A stretch of DNA of 64,000 bases from Rhodospirillales bacterium (GTDB taxonomy: Bacteria; Pseudomonadota; Alphaproteobacteria; Rhodospirillales; JASLQF01): contig JASLQF010000029.1 in NCBI GenBank assembly GCA_030744625.1, positions 1 to 64,000 of the forward strand, read 5' to 3'. Below are positions 45,784 to 55,850 of this stretch, one piece after another. Made by a program: the position numbers and the translations under genes. Within the stretch, counting starts at the first letter, position 1. Each line of letters starts with the position of its first letter. The notes beneath the pieces are model-generated. The model was not told the DNA's origin, did not search any database, and was given only the letters and a program-made list of their open reading frames with translations.

Positions 45784-46991
45784 CAATAAGACCGGGGCAG
45801 GCCGAGGACGTGCTCGGCGATATAGGAGAGGATGAGGTTGGTGGAGATCGGCGCGATCTGATAGAGGCGCGTCTCGCGGAACTTGCGCTCGATGTCGTAT
45901 TCCTCGGCGAAGCCGAAGCCGCCGTGGGTCTGCAGGCACATGTCGGCGGCCTGCCAGGAGGCCTCGGCGGCCAGGTACTTGGCGAGGTTGGCCTCCTTGC
46001 CGATGGTGGCGCCCCCGTCGAAAAGGGCGGCCGCCTTGCGCACCATCAGGTCGGCCGCCTCGGTGGCCGCGAAGGCGCGGGCGATGGGGAACTGGATGCC
46101 CTGGTTCCGGCCGATGGGGCGATCGAAGACGCGGCGCTCGTTGGCATACGAGACGGCCTTTTCGATGAACCAGCGGGCGTCGCCGATGCACTCGGCGGCG
46201 ATCAGCACGCGCTCGGCGTTCATGCCGTCGAGAATATAGCGGAAGCCCTTGCCCTGCTCGCCGATGAGGTTGGCGGCGGGGACGCGCAGGTCGTCGAAGA
46301 AGACCTCGGTGGTGGCGTGGTTGATCATGGTGCGGATGGGCCGGATGGTTAGGCCATTGTCGAGGGCGGCGCGCATGTCGACGAGCAGCACCGAAAGGCC
46401 GTCGGTGCGCTTTTCGATCTCGTCGCGGGGCGTCGTGCGGGCCAGCACCAGCATGAGGTCGGAATGCTCGGCCCGCGAGGTCCACACCTTCTGGCCGTTG
46501 ATGACGTAGTCGTCGCCGTGGCGCTCGGCGGTGGTGCGCAGTGCCAGGGTGTCGGTGCCGCTGGTCGGCTCGGTGACGCCGAAGGCCTGCAGGCGCAATT
46601 CTCCGGACGCGATCCCGGGCAGCCATTGGGCCTTCTGGGCGTCGCTGCCGTGACGGAGGATGGTCCCCAAGATGTACATCTGGGCGTGGCAGGCGGCGCC
46701 GTTGGCGCCGCTGGCGTGGACTTCCTCGAGGATGGCGGCGGTGGTGGCCAGGCCCAATCCGCTGCCGCCGTATTCCTCGGGCACCAGGGCGGCCAGGTAG
46801 CCGGCCTTGGTGAGCGCTTCGACGAATTCCACGGGATAGGTGCGCGCGCTATCGTGGGCGCGCCAGTAGGCGCCGGGGAAATCGGCGCACAGAGCGCGTA
46901 CCGCGGCGCGTATCTGCGCCGTCTCGGCGTCGGTGTGGCTGGCGCTGGCGCCATCGGTCACTGCGATCCTCCCCCGTTCCTGGGCTTGCAA
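45783..46991 (-). CDS. Acyl-CoA dehydrogenase family protein
   Basis: FGVTEPTSGTDTLALRTTAERHGDDYVINGQKVWTSRAEHSDLM...CLQTHGGFGFAEEYDIERKFRETRLYQIAPISTN. Confidence 0.92.
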   Translation of the reverse strand: MQAQERGRIAVTDGASASHTDAETAQIRAAVRALCADFPGAYWRAHDSARTYPVEFVEALTKAGYLAALVPEEYGGSGLGLATTAAILEEVHASGANGAACHAQMYILGTILRHGSDAQKAQWLPGIASGELRLQAFGVTEPTSGTDTLALRTTAERHGDDYVINGQKVWTSRAEHSDLMLVLARTTPRDEIEKRTDGLSVLLVDMRAALDNGLTIRPIRTMINHATTEVFFDDLRVPAANLIGEQGKGFRYILDGMNAERVLIAAECIGDARWFIEKAVSYANERRVFDRPIGRNQGIQFPIARAFAATEAADLMVRKAAALFDGGATIGKEANLAKYLAAEASWQAADMCLQTHGGFGFAEEYDIERKFRETRLYQIAPISTNLILSYIAEHVLGLPRSY

Positions 46992-47059
46992 GGAATATTA
47001 TGCCGTTCCCGGGCGCCCGTCAGGTGTTGATTGCGCCGCCCGTGGTTCGGTCACGCCCT

Positions 47060-48067
47060 TCAGTCGTGGTCGCCGCCGATGTCGATGAGGGTGCCGACGC
47101 CGCGCTCCTCGGCGCGGCTCTCTATGTACTGGGCCGTCACCAGGTCCTGGATGGGTACGCCCATGCCTTTGTAGTACGTGATCTCGTCGTCCGATTGGCG
47201 GCCGGCGCGGCGCCCGGCGACGACGTCGGCGATGCCGGCGATGTCGTCTTCGCCGATCACGCCCTCGCCCAGCGGCACCATCAGGTCGCCGGCGTTCTTG
47301 AGGCTGTCGACGGGGCTGTCGACGACGCGCCTGGCGGCGCGGCGGATGGTTTCGGTGTCGACCTCGCGGGCACCGACGTCGTGAGCCCCGACGGCGGCGA
47401 CGAAGGTGCCGGCGCTCAAGGCGGCGCCGTCGATTACCGGCTGGCGCGCCGTGGTGGCGCACACCACGATGTCGGCGCCGCCCACCGCCGCGTCGCGCTC
47501 AGGCGCCAGTTCGATATCCGTCGGCACCTTGCCGCCGGCCGCCGACATGCGTTCCACGAACTCGCGTCCGCGCCCCTCGGAGCGCGTGACGACGCGGACC
47601 TTCTCCAGCCGGCACACCTCGGCGAGCGCCGCCAGCTGGTTGCGGGCGACGCGGCCGGCCCCGATCAGGGTAAGGACCCGGCTGTCGCGGCGCGCCAGAT
47701 GGCGGGCCGCCAGCGCGGTGCCGGCGCCGGTCCTGAGATCGCTCATGTAGCCGGCCTCCATGATGGTGCGCGGCAGCCCGGTCTCTCCGTCGAACAAGGC
47801 GACGATGGCCGACATGCGGGGCACGCCCAGTTCCGGGTTTTCGTAGAAGTCGGAGACCACCTTGATGCCGTAGCCCTTGCCGCCCTTGAGGAACGACGGA
47901 TTGAAAATGACGCCGCCCGGCGGATCCTCCGACAAGGCGAAGCTCCTGAGCCCCTCGATCGAGCCGCCCTCGGCGAGGATGGTGAAGGCTTTCGCCTGCA
48001 GATCGATGGCGTCGGCCATGGCGACGAGGCCGCGCGCGTCGTCCTCGGTGAGGATTCTCAGTTTCAT
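47060..48067 (-). CDS. Ornithine cyclodeaminase/mu-crystallin family protein
   Basis: MSDLRTGAGTALAARHLARRDSRVLTLIGAGRVARNQLAAL...VGAHDVGAREVD; internal start MKLRILTED. Confidence 0.88.
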   Translation of the reverse strand: MKLRILTEDDARGLVAMADAIDLQAKAFTILAEGGSIEGLRSFALSEDPPGGVIFNPSFLKGGKGYGIKVVSDFYENPELGVPRMSAIVALFDGETGLPRTIMEAGYMSDLRTGAGTALAARHLARRDSRVLTLIGAGRVARNQLAALAEVCRLEKVRVVTRSEGRGREFVERMSAAGGKVPTDIELAPERDAAVGGADIVVCATTARQPVIDGAALSAGTFVAAVGAHDVGAREVDTETIRRAARRVVDSPVDSLKNAGDLMVPLGEGVIGEDDIAGIADVVAGRRAGRQSDDEITYYKGMGVPIQDLVTAQYIESRAEERGVGTLIDIGGDHD

Positions 48068-48310
48068 CTCGTTCTCCCCGTGCCCTCTGTGCCCGCTCCG
48101 GAAATCGCTATCGGGAAGTATCGCCGCGCCGCGCCATCCCCTCCCGAAGTCGGCTCCCTGCTTGGAGAGGGGCCCGAATTGACGCGCCAAAAAGTTTTAC
48201 CAAACATCGACACTGATAGGGTGACAGGCCGATCGCGATACGTCTATACTCGCGCCGGCAACATTGATATCTTTGCGAAATCGACATTCCAAGAGAACGG
48301 GAGGAACGCA

Positions 48311-49405
48311 ATGGTCTTGGGAAAATTGACTAGGGGGCTTGTCGCCTTCGCGGCCTTGGCATTGTTAGCGGGCCTGGTCACCACCAGCCCCGCGACGGCG
48401 AAGGTCAAGTGGACCTGCACCCACTTCACACCGAAGACGTCGGGGTTTTGGAAGTTCACCACGATACCTTGGGAAGCGCGGCTCAAGCAGCTTACCAACG
48501 GCGAGGTGCAAAGCAACTGCAAGGCGGTTGGCATCATCGCGCCGGGCTTCAAGGGATTCGACGCGGTGATGGAAGGTCTTGCCGACGCTCAGCACACGAC
48601 GACCCTCTACATCGTCAACAAGCATCCGGTGAACGGTTTCTTCGCCAACCACCCGGCTGGGATTCCGGCCGAGGGTTATTTCTTGTGGTATTACCTGAAG
48701 GGTGGCGGACACGACCTGCTGACCGCCTTCCACCGCGAGAGCCTGGGTCTGCAGACCTGGGGCCAGGGCTATGCGGCGCAGGAGATGTGGATGTCCCACT
48801 CTCCGGTGACCAAGCTTGAGCACCTGAAGAACAAGAAGTTCCGCACCGTCGGCGTCTGGGCCAACATCGTCAACGATTACTTCGGCGGAAACGCCACGGC
48901 GACCCCGGGCTCCGAGATTTACGTCATGCTGGAGCGCAAGGCCCTCGACATCGCCGAGTGGTCGGGCCCCTTCGAGAACCTCAACAAGGGCCTGTTCGGC
49001 ATCGCCAAGTATGTCGTGACCCCTGGCTACCACTGGCCTGGCGGATTCCTGCACTACAGCGTCAAGAAGGAGGCCTGGGACGGCCTGTCCAAGGACCTTC
49101 AGGGCAAGGTCATGGCCGCTTCCAAGCTCGCCAACTTCGATTCCTATATCGAGTGGCACTGGGCCGACCTCGATGCCATGCAGAAGATCCTGAAGAAGGA
49201 CAATGTGTGGGCCCGCCTGACCCAGGACACCATGGACGCCATGTCGCAGGCCACCAAGGACTGGGCCTACGAGAAGGCCGCGGAAATGTCGAAGAAGGGC
49301 GACCACTGGATGAAGAACGTCTCCGATTCCTATTACGCCTTCTTCAAGAAGTGGAACGAAGGCGCTATCTGGAAGCCGCCGCTCATCGCCGGCCACTTCA
49401 AATAG
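48311..49405 (+). CDS. TRAP transporter substrate-binding protein (DctP-like)
   Basis: Signal peptide GLVAFAALALLAGLVTTSPATAK; LKNKKFRTVGVWANIVNDYFGGNATATPGSEIYVMLERKALDIAEWSGP. Confidence 0.85.
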   Translation: MVLGKLTRGLVAFAALALLAGLVTTSPATAKVKWTCTHFTPKTSGFWKFTTIPWEARLKQLTNGEVQSNCKAVGIIAPGFKGFDAVMEGLADAQHTTTLYIVNKHPVNGFFANHPAGIPAEGYFLWYYLKGGGHDLLTAFHRESLGLQTWGQGYAAQEMWMSHSPVTKLEHLKNKKFRTVGVWANIVNDYFGGNATATPGSEIYVMLERKALDIAEWSGPFENLNKGLFGIAKYVVTPGYHWPGGFLHYSVKKEAWDGLSKDLQGKVMAASKLANFDSYIEWHWADLDAMQKILKKDNVWARLTQDTMDAMSQATKDWAYEKAAEMSKKGDHWMKNVSDSYYAFFKKWNEGAIWKPPLIAGHFK

Positions 49406-49440
49406 CACCTGAGAACGCGGCGTCCTAACCGACGCCGTCC

Positions 49441-49474
49441 AGGGCCGCGCCTTCGGGTGCGGCCCTTTCTTTTT
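49441..49474 (+). terminator. Rho-independent terminator after the TRAP receptor gene
   Basis: AGGGCCGC-gccttcgggt-GCGGCCCT followed by TTCTTTTT. Confidence 0.85.
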
Positions 49475-49498
49475 GCGCGATTGCCGGTATCGGGTCCG

Positions 49499-51052
49499 TC
49501 AGACGCGGCGCCCTTGGCCTTCCCAGAAGGGCTCGCGCAGCACGTTCTTCTTGACCTTGCCGGTCGGCGTGCGCGGCAGCGCCTCGATGAAATCGACCGA
49601 TTTGGGGATCTTGAAACCGCCCAGCTTGCCGCGGCAGAACTCGACGATGTCGGCCTCCGCCACATCGGCATCGGCGCGCACCGCGACGATGGCCTTGACG
49701 GCCTCGACCCAGCGTTCGTCGGGCACGCCGACGACGGCGACCTCCATCACCTCGGGATGGGCCGAGATGACGTTTTCCACCTCGGCCGGATAGACGTTCT
49801 CGCCGCCCGATACGATCAGGTCGTTCTTGCGGTCGACGATGTAGATGTAGCCTTCGGTGTCCATGCGCCCCATGTCGCCGGAGTGCAGCCAGCCGCCGCG
49901 CAGCGTTTGCTCGGTGGCGTCCGGCCGGTTCCAGTAGCCGCTCATGACGCTGTCGCCGCGGATCAGGACCTCGCCGACCTCGCCGGGCTCGAGCGCCTTG
50001 TCCTCGCCGTCGGCGATCATGACGTCGTAGCCGATGCACGTCCTACCGCAGGATTCGAGCAATCCGACGTCCCCCCCCGCGACCGCCCGGCGGTGCTCGC
50101 CGCCGCTCAGGTGGGTGACGAAGACGGCGGCCTCGGTCTGGCCGTAGATGCCCTGGAAATCGGCGTCCAGGACCTCCAGCCCGCGGGCCAGACGGTCGAC
50201 GGGAATGGGCGAGGCGCCGTACTGGATGCGGCCGAGGCTGGACAGGTCGGCCTTGCCGATCCGTTCCGATTCGAGAAGGAAAATGAGCATGGAGGGGACC
50301 AGGCCGGCATAGGAGATGCGCTCCTTCTCGATGGTGCGCAAAACCTCGTCGGGGTCGAATTGGTTATGGATGTAGATGGTGGAACCGGCCACGAACTGTT
50401 GCATGAAGTACATGTTGCCGCCGGCGTGGAACTGCGCCAGCAGGTGCAGCGCCACCTCGTCGGCGCGCGCCCCGTACTCCATCACCGAATAGGCGAACCC
50501 CTGCAGCATCTGGCGGTGGGTCACCATGACCCCCTTGGGCAGGCCGGTGGTGCCGCTGGTGTGCATGATGGCGAACAGGTCTTCGGGCACGGCGCGGCGC
50601 GGCGGCGCCCCATCGCCGGCCTTTTCCAGAAGGCCGTCGTAGCTTTCGCCGATGGCGGCGCCGTCCCCGATGCCGATCCAAAGGCGCACGCTGGTGGCTT
50701 CGTCGCGTAGCGCCTCGACCGTTTCCAGCATGTCGGCGCTATAGACCATTGCCGAGCATTCGACGCCGTTGACGATGACGCCGACCTCGCTCGGCGTCAG
50801 GCGGTAATTCACCGGCACCCACAGGGCGCCGATCTCGGACAGCGCGAACACGGTCTCGGCGTGCTCGACGCAGTTGGTGGCGAGGAGGCCGACCCTCTCC
50901 CCCTTGCCTATGCCCAGGCCAACCAGCGCATTGGCAAGGCGGCGCACGCGGCCGGCCAGCTCGGCGTAGGTGTAAGTCCTGCCATCCCACACGATGGCCG
51001 CCTTGTCGGGTCGGCACGCCGCGTGATGCCAGAGAACGTCGCTGTTGATCAT
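49499..51052 (-). CDS. AMP-binding acyl-CoA synthetase/ligase
   Basis: LFAIMHTSGTTGLPKGVMVTHR; GYWNRPDATEQTLRGGWLHSGDMGRMDTEGYIYIVDRKNDLIVSGGENVYPAEVE; internal start MINSDV. Confidence 0.92.
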   Translation of the reverse strand: MINSDVLWHHAACRPDKAAIVWDGRTYTYAELAGRVRRLANALVGLGIGKGERVGLLATNCVEHAETVFALSEIGALWVPVNYRLTPSEVGVIVNGVECSAMVYSADMLETVEALRDEATSVRLWIGIGDGAAIGESYDGLLEKAGDGAPPRRAVPEDLFAIMHTSGTTGLPKGVMVTHRQMLQGFAYSVMEYGARADEVALHLLAQFHAGGNMYFMQQFVAGSTIYIHNQFDPDEVLRTIEKERISYAGLVPSMLIFLLESERIGKADLSSLGRIQYGASPIPVDRLARGLEVLDADFQGIYGQTEAAVFVTHLSGGEHRRAVAGGDVGLLESCGRTCIGYDVMIADGEDKALEPGEVGEVLIRGDSVMSGYWNRPDATEQTLRGGWLHSGDMGRMDTEGYIYIVDRKNDLIVSGGENVYPAEVENVISAHPEVMEVAVVGVPDERWVEAVKAIVAVRADADVAEADIVEFCRGKLGGFKIPKSVDFIEALPRTPTGKVKKNVLREPFWEGQGRRV

Positions 51053-51256
51053 CGGCGGTTTCCCGCGCCCCGGAGAGCGGCCCTCATGAGGCCAGGGCCT
51101 GGCGGGCGCGCTGCGGGCACACCGCCGTCCCGTAGTGATAGAGTTCGAGCATCCTCCCCCCCCTTGGCGCCGATTTTCGCCGATTGTTCTGGATCGGCCG
51201 GCCACCGTCAAGTGGCGGGCCGGCGAGCCCGGAGGCCGCGGCCGGCGAGTTCGCCC

Positions 51257-52930
51257 TCAGTGGGTGACGTGCGGGGGCGCCGCCATGACGCCGGAGCCGC
51301 GCAGCGGCACGCTCTTCAGGTGGAAGTTCTGGAAATGGCAGGCACGCCACACCACCACCGCTTTCCAGTACCAGCCGCCGAGCATGGCGACGAGCCCGGC
51401 GAGGGCCAGCAATCCGGGGGCCGAACCGACCGGCAGGGAAAGGACGACGGCGAACAGCATGAGCGGCACGCCGCGCCCGGCGATCTGGATGACCGAGGAG
51501 TGCCGGGACAGCACCCGCATGGTTTCCACCGGCACCGCTTCGGCGCAGTGCTTCATGTAGTTCAGCCACAGCACCCCGTTGACGGCGGCCAGCACCAGGC
51601 CCGCCACCGGCGCCGCGGCGGCAAGGTCGGGGGGGAATGTGAAGCCGCCCACCCACAGGGCAACGACGAGAAGGCCGAGCCCCTCGAAGAGCCCGGAGAA
51701 CACCAGCATCCACGTCATCACCGGCGGGCGCCACGCCGGTACGCCCTTGGCCACTTGCAGGATGCGGGCCTGGCAATAGAGGAACCCCGCCCCCAACAAG
51801 GAGGCGATGAGCGATAGCTCGCCGGCCGTCGTCAGCAGCTCGAGCGCAGGCGTAGCGGCGAACAGCTTGAGCGCAGCGACGCCCATGAAGAGCATTGCGA
51901 CGATGGCCTCGCGCGACATCCAGGACGTGCGGTACCCCATGAACACGTTGAGGAAACGCGCCTGGCGGTTGATCTCCAGGAACACCGAAAAAAGGCCGAG
52001 CCCCATCAGCGCGGCGCCCAGGTGATAGAGGTCGAAGACCAGCGGAACACCGGCCAGCGTCATCTCCAGGCTGGGCAAGGCCGGCCCGCCACCGGCAATC
52101 ACGATCAGGCCGAGGAGCGTGAGCAGACCGCTGCTCGTTCCGCCCAGCGAAAAGTTGCCGACGGCGCGCAGGTCCCAATTGTTCTGGCGCTTCGCCGGTA
52201 TCGGCTTCATGGCGGGGCGGTTCGCAGGTTCGGGGACGGGAGCGCCGTCGGCGTCCCTCGGCTGGTGCCACACGTAGACGAGGTTGGGCTTGGTGCCGAG
52301 TTCCTCGTGCATGCGCGTCGAGGCCTTGTCGCGCTCCATGGCGGAGATGTTGCTGTCGGGGTCGTTGAAGTCGCCGAAGTGGAGGGCCTGGCCGATGCAC
52401 GAAAGCACGCACGCCGGCGTCACCGCGCCGTCGATGCCGGGAACCAGGTCGGTGCCCTTCGCCTCGTCGACCTTCTCGACGCAGAAGGTGCACTTGGTGG
52501 AGACGCCGAGACGCTGGCCCTGGTAGTGGACTTCCTCGACCGACGATTGGCGGCCCTCGAAGTAGCCGACCGCGTCGGCGACCAGGAAACGCGCCTGATA
52601 GGGACACGCCAGGTGACAGTACATGCAGCCGATGCACAGGTCATAGCGCTGAAAGACGAGGCCGTCCTCGCGCTGGCGGGTCGCCGTCGTCGGACAGACA
52701 TCCATGCAGGGCGGTTCCGAGCAATGCATGCAGCCGACCGGCATGAAAATGCGCTCGACGTTTGGATACTCGCCGATCTCGAAATCGCGCACCGAGCGCC
52801 ACTGCACCCTCGGCGGCGTCAAGTTGGAATGCTTGCAGGCCACCGTGCAGGTGTTGCACCCGACGCACTTCTGGATGTCGACGACCATGCCCCACCGGTT
52901 CGCGGGGTCTCCTCCCGGCTCGATTGTCAT
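51257..52930 (-). CDS. Fused 4Fe-4S ferredoxin-type subunit plus DmsC-like membrane anchor
   Basis: CVGCNTCTVACKH, CMHCSEPPCMDVCP, CIGCMYCHLACPYQ, CTFCVEK cluster motifs, followed by ~8 hydrophobic segments. Confidence 0.88.
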   Translation of the reverse strand: MTIEPGGDPANRWGMVVDIQKCVGCNTCTVACKHSNLTPPRVQWRSVRDFEIGEYPNVERIFMPVGCMHCSEPPCMDVCPTTATRQREDGLVFQRYDLCIGCMYCHLACPYQARFLVADAVGYFEGRQSSVEEVHYQGQRLGVSTKCTFCVEKVDEAKGTDLVPGIDGAVTPACVLSCIGQALHFGDFNDPDSNISAMERDKASTRMHEELGTKPNLVYVWHQPRDADGAPVPEPANRPAMKPIPAKRQNNWDLRAVGNFSLGGTSSGLLTLLGLIVIAGGGPALPSLEMTLAGVPLVFDLYHLGAALMGLGLFSVFLEINRQARFLNVFMGYRTSWMSREAIVAMLFMGVAALKLFAATPALELLTTAGELSLIASLLGAGFLYCQARILQVAKGVPAWRPPVMTWMLVFSGLFEGLGLLVVALWVGGFTFPPDLAAAAPVAGLVLAAVNGVLWLNYMKHCAEAVPVETMRVLSRHSSVIQIAGRGVPLMLFAVVLSLPVGSAPGLLALAGLVAMLGGWYWKAVVVWRACHFQNFHLKSVPLRGSGVMAAPPHVTH

Positions 52931-52955
52931 GACTGTGGCGCTTTCTTTACTTGCT

Positions 52956-55850
52956 TTATTTGGCTGGCCGGATGGTCACGCGCACGATATCGGCGCTCGA
53001 TCCGGTGGAATCGGTGAGCCGCATGCTCATGGGAATCACCGAGTTCAGCGAGGGGACGTGCAGGTTCTTGGCGAACGGCGTCTTCCAGTGGTCCATCTGG
53101 CCGACCATGAGCAGGGTGTCGGGGCGGATGCCCTGGCGCACGACGGCGCGCCCGGTGGTCTCGCCGACGGCCGATTCCACGGTTACCTCGTCACCATCGG
53201 CGATGCCGAGCTCGGCCGCCTTGCTGGCGTTGATGACGACGCCCTTGTGGGTCTCCACGTTCTCGGCGGCCTCGCGAATGAGCGGTATCTGGACGTTGGC
53301 CCCCCAGCTGTACTGCATGGACCGCGTGGTCAGCAGCCAGAACGGGTAGTCCTTGGGGTCCTTGCCGTATTCGGCGGGGTCGTTCTCCCAGACGCCGGGA
53401 ATGTTGTCGCTCCAGTCTGGCAGGGGCACGTATTCGTGCAGCTTGTCGTCCCACCACTCGATGCCTTCCTCGTGCAGGCGGTTGCCGAGCTCGACGCCGA
53501 TGCGCTTGATGCGCTCCTGATAGGGCATCTCATAGCGGATTTGGGCGTCCTCGATGGCCGGATGCAGGTACCACTCGAGCTTGGAGATGGGCTGGACGTA
53601 GTAACCGTGCGACTTGAAATAATCGAGGCCGTGCACTTCCTCGCCGTCGCTCAGCACATGGGTGCCGGCCTTGGCCACGGCATCGAAAATCTCGTCGACC
53701 GAACAGGCACGGTCCAGGGGCAGGGAGTAGTCGTAGTTTTCGGCGTTCGATTTCTGGCCTTCGCCGGTCTTCTTGGCGAGGCTGATCGAAAGGGCGCCCT
53801 TGTTGATGGCGTCGTTGTATTCGGAGAGCAGACCCGCGCGCAGGGCGAGCTGGGTGGCGATCTCGGTCATGTCCTTGACGTCGACGCCGGTGGTCTTGGG
53901 GGCGGCGGCGGGCTGGCGCAAGGCCCATCCGTTGTGCTGCCAGTAGACCTCCTGGTACTTGGCGCCGCCGATGCGGTACATCTGCGTGCTCTCCAGGTCG
54001 GTGGCCTCGGGCAGCAGGAGGTCGGCCATCCAGTTGGTCTCGTCGTGGGTGTAGGCGAAGCACACCATGAACGGGAACTCGGTCAAGCGCTCGGTCACGC
54101 CCTTGCGGTCCCAGCTCGATATGGCCGGATTGGTGCGGAAGACGAAGAATATTTCCGGCACCGACATGCGCGGCCAGTTGTCCGGCGATTTCTTCTGGAA
54201 CATCCACGGGAAGTGGGACGGCCCCAGCGCCGGCGCCCACGGGCCGTCGCCGACCAGTGGACTGAGCGTGGTATGGGCGCTGCGCGTCGCCGGCTTGCGC
54301 TGCCAATCGCGCTTCGAGGTGGAATTGTGAGGCTGCGTCATGAAGCCGTCGGCGCCCCTGTTCACCGACGCGGCGCGTGTCGTCGCCGGCCGGTTGAGGC
54401 GTACCGCCGTGCCCAGCATGCCGCCCGGCACCTCTAGGGCGCCGACCAGGGTCACCAGGATGGTGCGCGCCCAGCAGCACTCGTACCCGCCCCAGCCGTT
54501 GTTGACGGTCTTGCCGAGCACCACGGCAACCGGCCGCAAGGGCATGGTGCGGCCCTCGACCTCGGTGGTCTCGCCGACGCAGGCGTTGTCCAGGAACTCG
54601 GCGCCGATGCGGCGGATGGTGTCGACCGGCACGTCGCAGATTTCCGCCGCCCACTCGGGGGTGTGCTTTCCTGAGTGGTCGAGCAGCATCTGGAAGGACG
54701 TCGGGACCGTCACCGTATCGTAGGTCCACGTTTCGCCGTCACCGCCGATCTCGATGGGGTTGGCGGCGACGGTGCCGGCCTGGGTTCGCACTTCGAGGGG
54801 GCCGACGGTGAAGGTGCCGTCGAGGGCGAAGGCGCCGTGGTCCTTGGCGTCGAATTCGACGGCCCGTCCGGCTTCGCTGTCCCAGCACAGGGGCTTTTCG
54901 CTGTTCGGGTGGCGCAGGTAGAAGCCATTGGGGCCGACCAGATAGGGGGACGCGGTGCGGTCGCGCAGGTGGGGGATGTCGCAGACGGCGCGCCAGTCAT
55001 GCTCATGCAAGATGACGTTGATGAGCGCGAGCAGGAAGGCGGCGTCGGTCTTCGGGCGAATGGGTACCCATTCGTCCGACGTCGTCGCCGAGATCCCCAT
55101 GTGGGGCTCCAGGAAGATGCGCCGCATGCCGCGCCCGCGCGCCGCGGCGCCGCGCCACACGCCCTGCACGCCGCCCGCCGCGTCTACGTTCGAGCCGCAC
55201 GAGATGACATAGCGGGTAAGGGGCGTGTCCTGGACCACCGTGAAGGCGCGGTGCCAGAGCTCGCCGTAGAGGTGTTCGGAGTGGGTGCACTTGATGCCCT
55301 GGCCGGCGCCGTAGCTCTGATCGACCTCGGCCCAGGCGGCGAGGAAGGCCGTCCACCCGCCCTGGTAGGCGACCGGGGTGCCGCCGCCGCCGCTTATCCA
55401 CGCCAACTTGGGAAAGCCGCTGTCGTCGCACAGATCGCCGCTGTCGGTGATCTTCTTGAGCCGCTCGGCGATCATATCCAGGGCCTCGTCCCAGCCGATC
55501 GGCTCCCAGCCCGGGTCCACGTCCTGGCCCTTCTCGGGGTTGGTGCGCTTCATGGGCTGTTTGATGCGGTCCGGATTGTAGGTCTTCTGGATGAGCCCGT
55601 AGGCCTTGACGCAGACGCGCCCGCCGGCGGGATGGACGTCGGCCGCCGCGTAGTTGGATTCGACCTTGGTGGCGTAGCCGTCGTCGTCGACCTCGACGGT
55701 GAGCAGGTCGGGGCCGGCCACGCACTGGTAGCAGTAGACCGGCACCTTCTTCTTGCCGCCGCCGCCCTTGCCTCGGTTGTCGTAGTTAGAATCGCTGGTG
55801 GCGCCGCTTTGCCGCGCGCCGCCGCCTGAAGTATCACCGTCCGGTGCCAT
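52956..55850 (-). CDS. Molybdopterin-dependent oxidoreductase (DMSO reductase family) catalytic subunit
   Basis: VYCYQC...GRVCVKAYGLIQKTYNPDRIKQPMKR...WEPIGWDEALDMIAERLKKI; start MAPDGDTS with no Tat motif. Confidence 0.88.
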   Translation of the reverse strand: MAPDGDTSGGGARQSGATSDSNYDNRGKGGGGKKKVPVYCYQCVAGPDLLTVEVDDDGYATKVESNYAAADVHPAGGRVCVKAYGLIQKTYNPDRIKQPMKRTNPEKGQDVDPGWEPIGWDEALDMIAERLKKITDSGDLCDDSGFPKLAWISGGGGTPVAYQGGWTAFLAAWAEVDQSYGAGQGIKCTHSEHLYGELWHRAFTVVQDTPLTRYVISCGSNVDAAGGVQGVWRGAAARGRGMRRIFLEPHMGISATTSDEWVPIRPKTDAAFLLALINVILHEHDWRAVCDIPHLRDRTASPYLVGPNGFYLRHPNSEKPLCWDSEAGRAVEFDAKDHGAFALDGTFTVGPLEVRTQAGTVAANPIEIGGDGETWTYDTVTVPTSFQMLLDHSGKHTPEWAAEICDVPVDTIRRIGAEFLDNACVGETTEVEGRTMPLRPVAVVLGKTVNNGWGGYECCWARTILVTLVGALEVPGGMLGTAVRLNRPATTRAASVNRGADGFMTQPHNSTSKRDWQRKPATRSAHTTLSPLVGDGPWAPALGPSHFPWMFQKKSPDNWPRMSVPEIFFVFRTNPAISSWDRKGVTERLTEFPFMVCFAYTHDETNWMADLLLPEATDLESTQMYRIGGAKYQEVYWQHNGWALRQPAAAPKTTGVDVKDMTEIATQLALRAGLLSEYNDAINKGALSISLAKKTGEGQKSNAENYDYSLPLDRACSVDEIFDAVAKAGTHVLSDGEEVHGLDYFKSHGYYVQPISKLEWYLHPAIEDAQIRYEMPYQERIKRIGVELGNRLHEEGIEWWDDKLHEYVPLPDWSDNIPGVWENDPAEYGKDPKDYPFWLLTTRSMQYSWGANVQIPLIREAAENVETHKGVVINASKAAELGIADGDEVTVESAVGETTGRAVVRQGIRPDTLLMVGQMDHWKTPFAKNLHVPSLNSVIPMSMRLTDSTGSSADIVRVTIRPAK

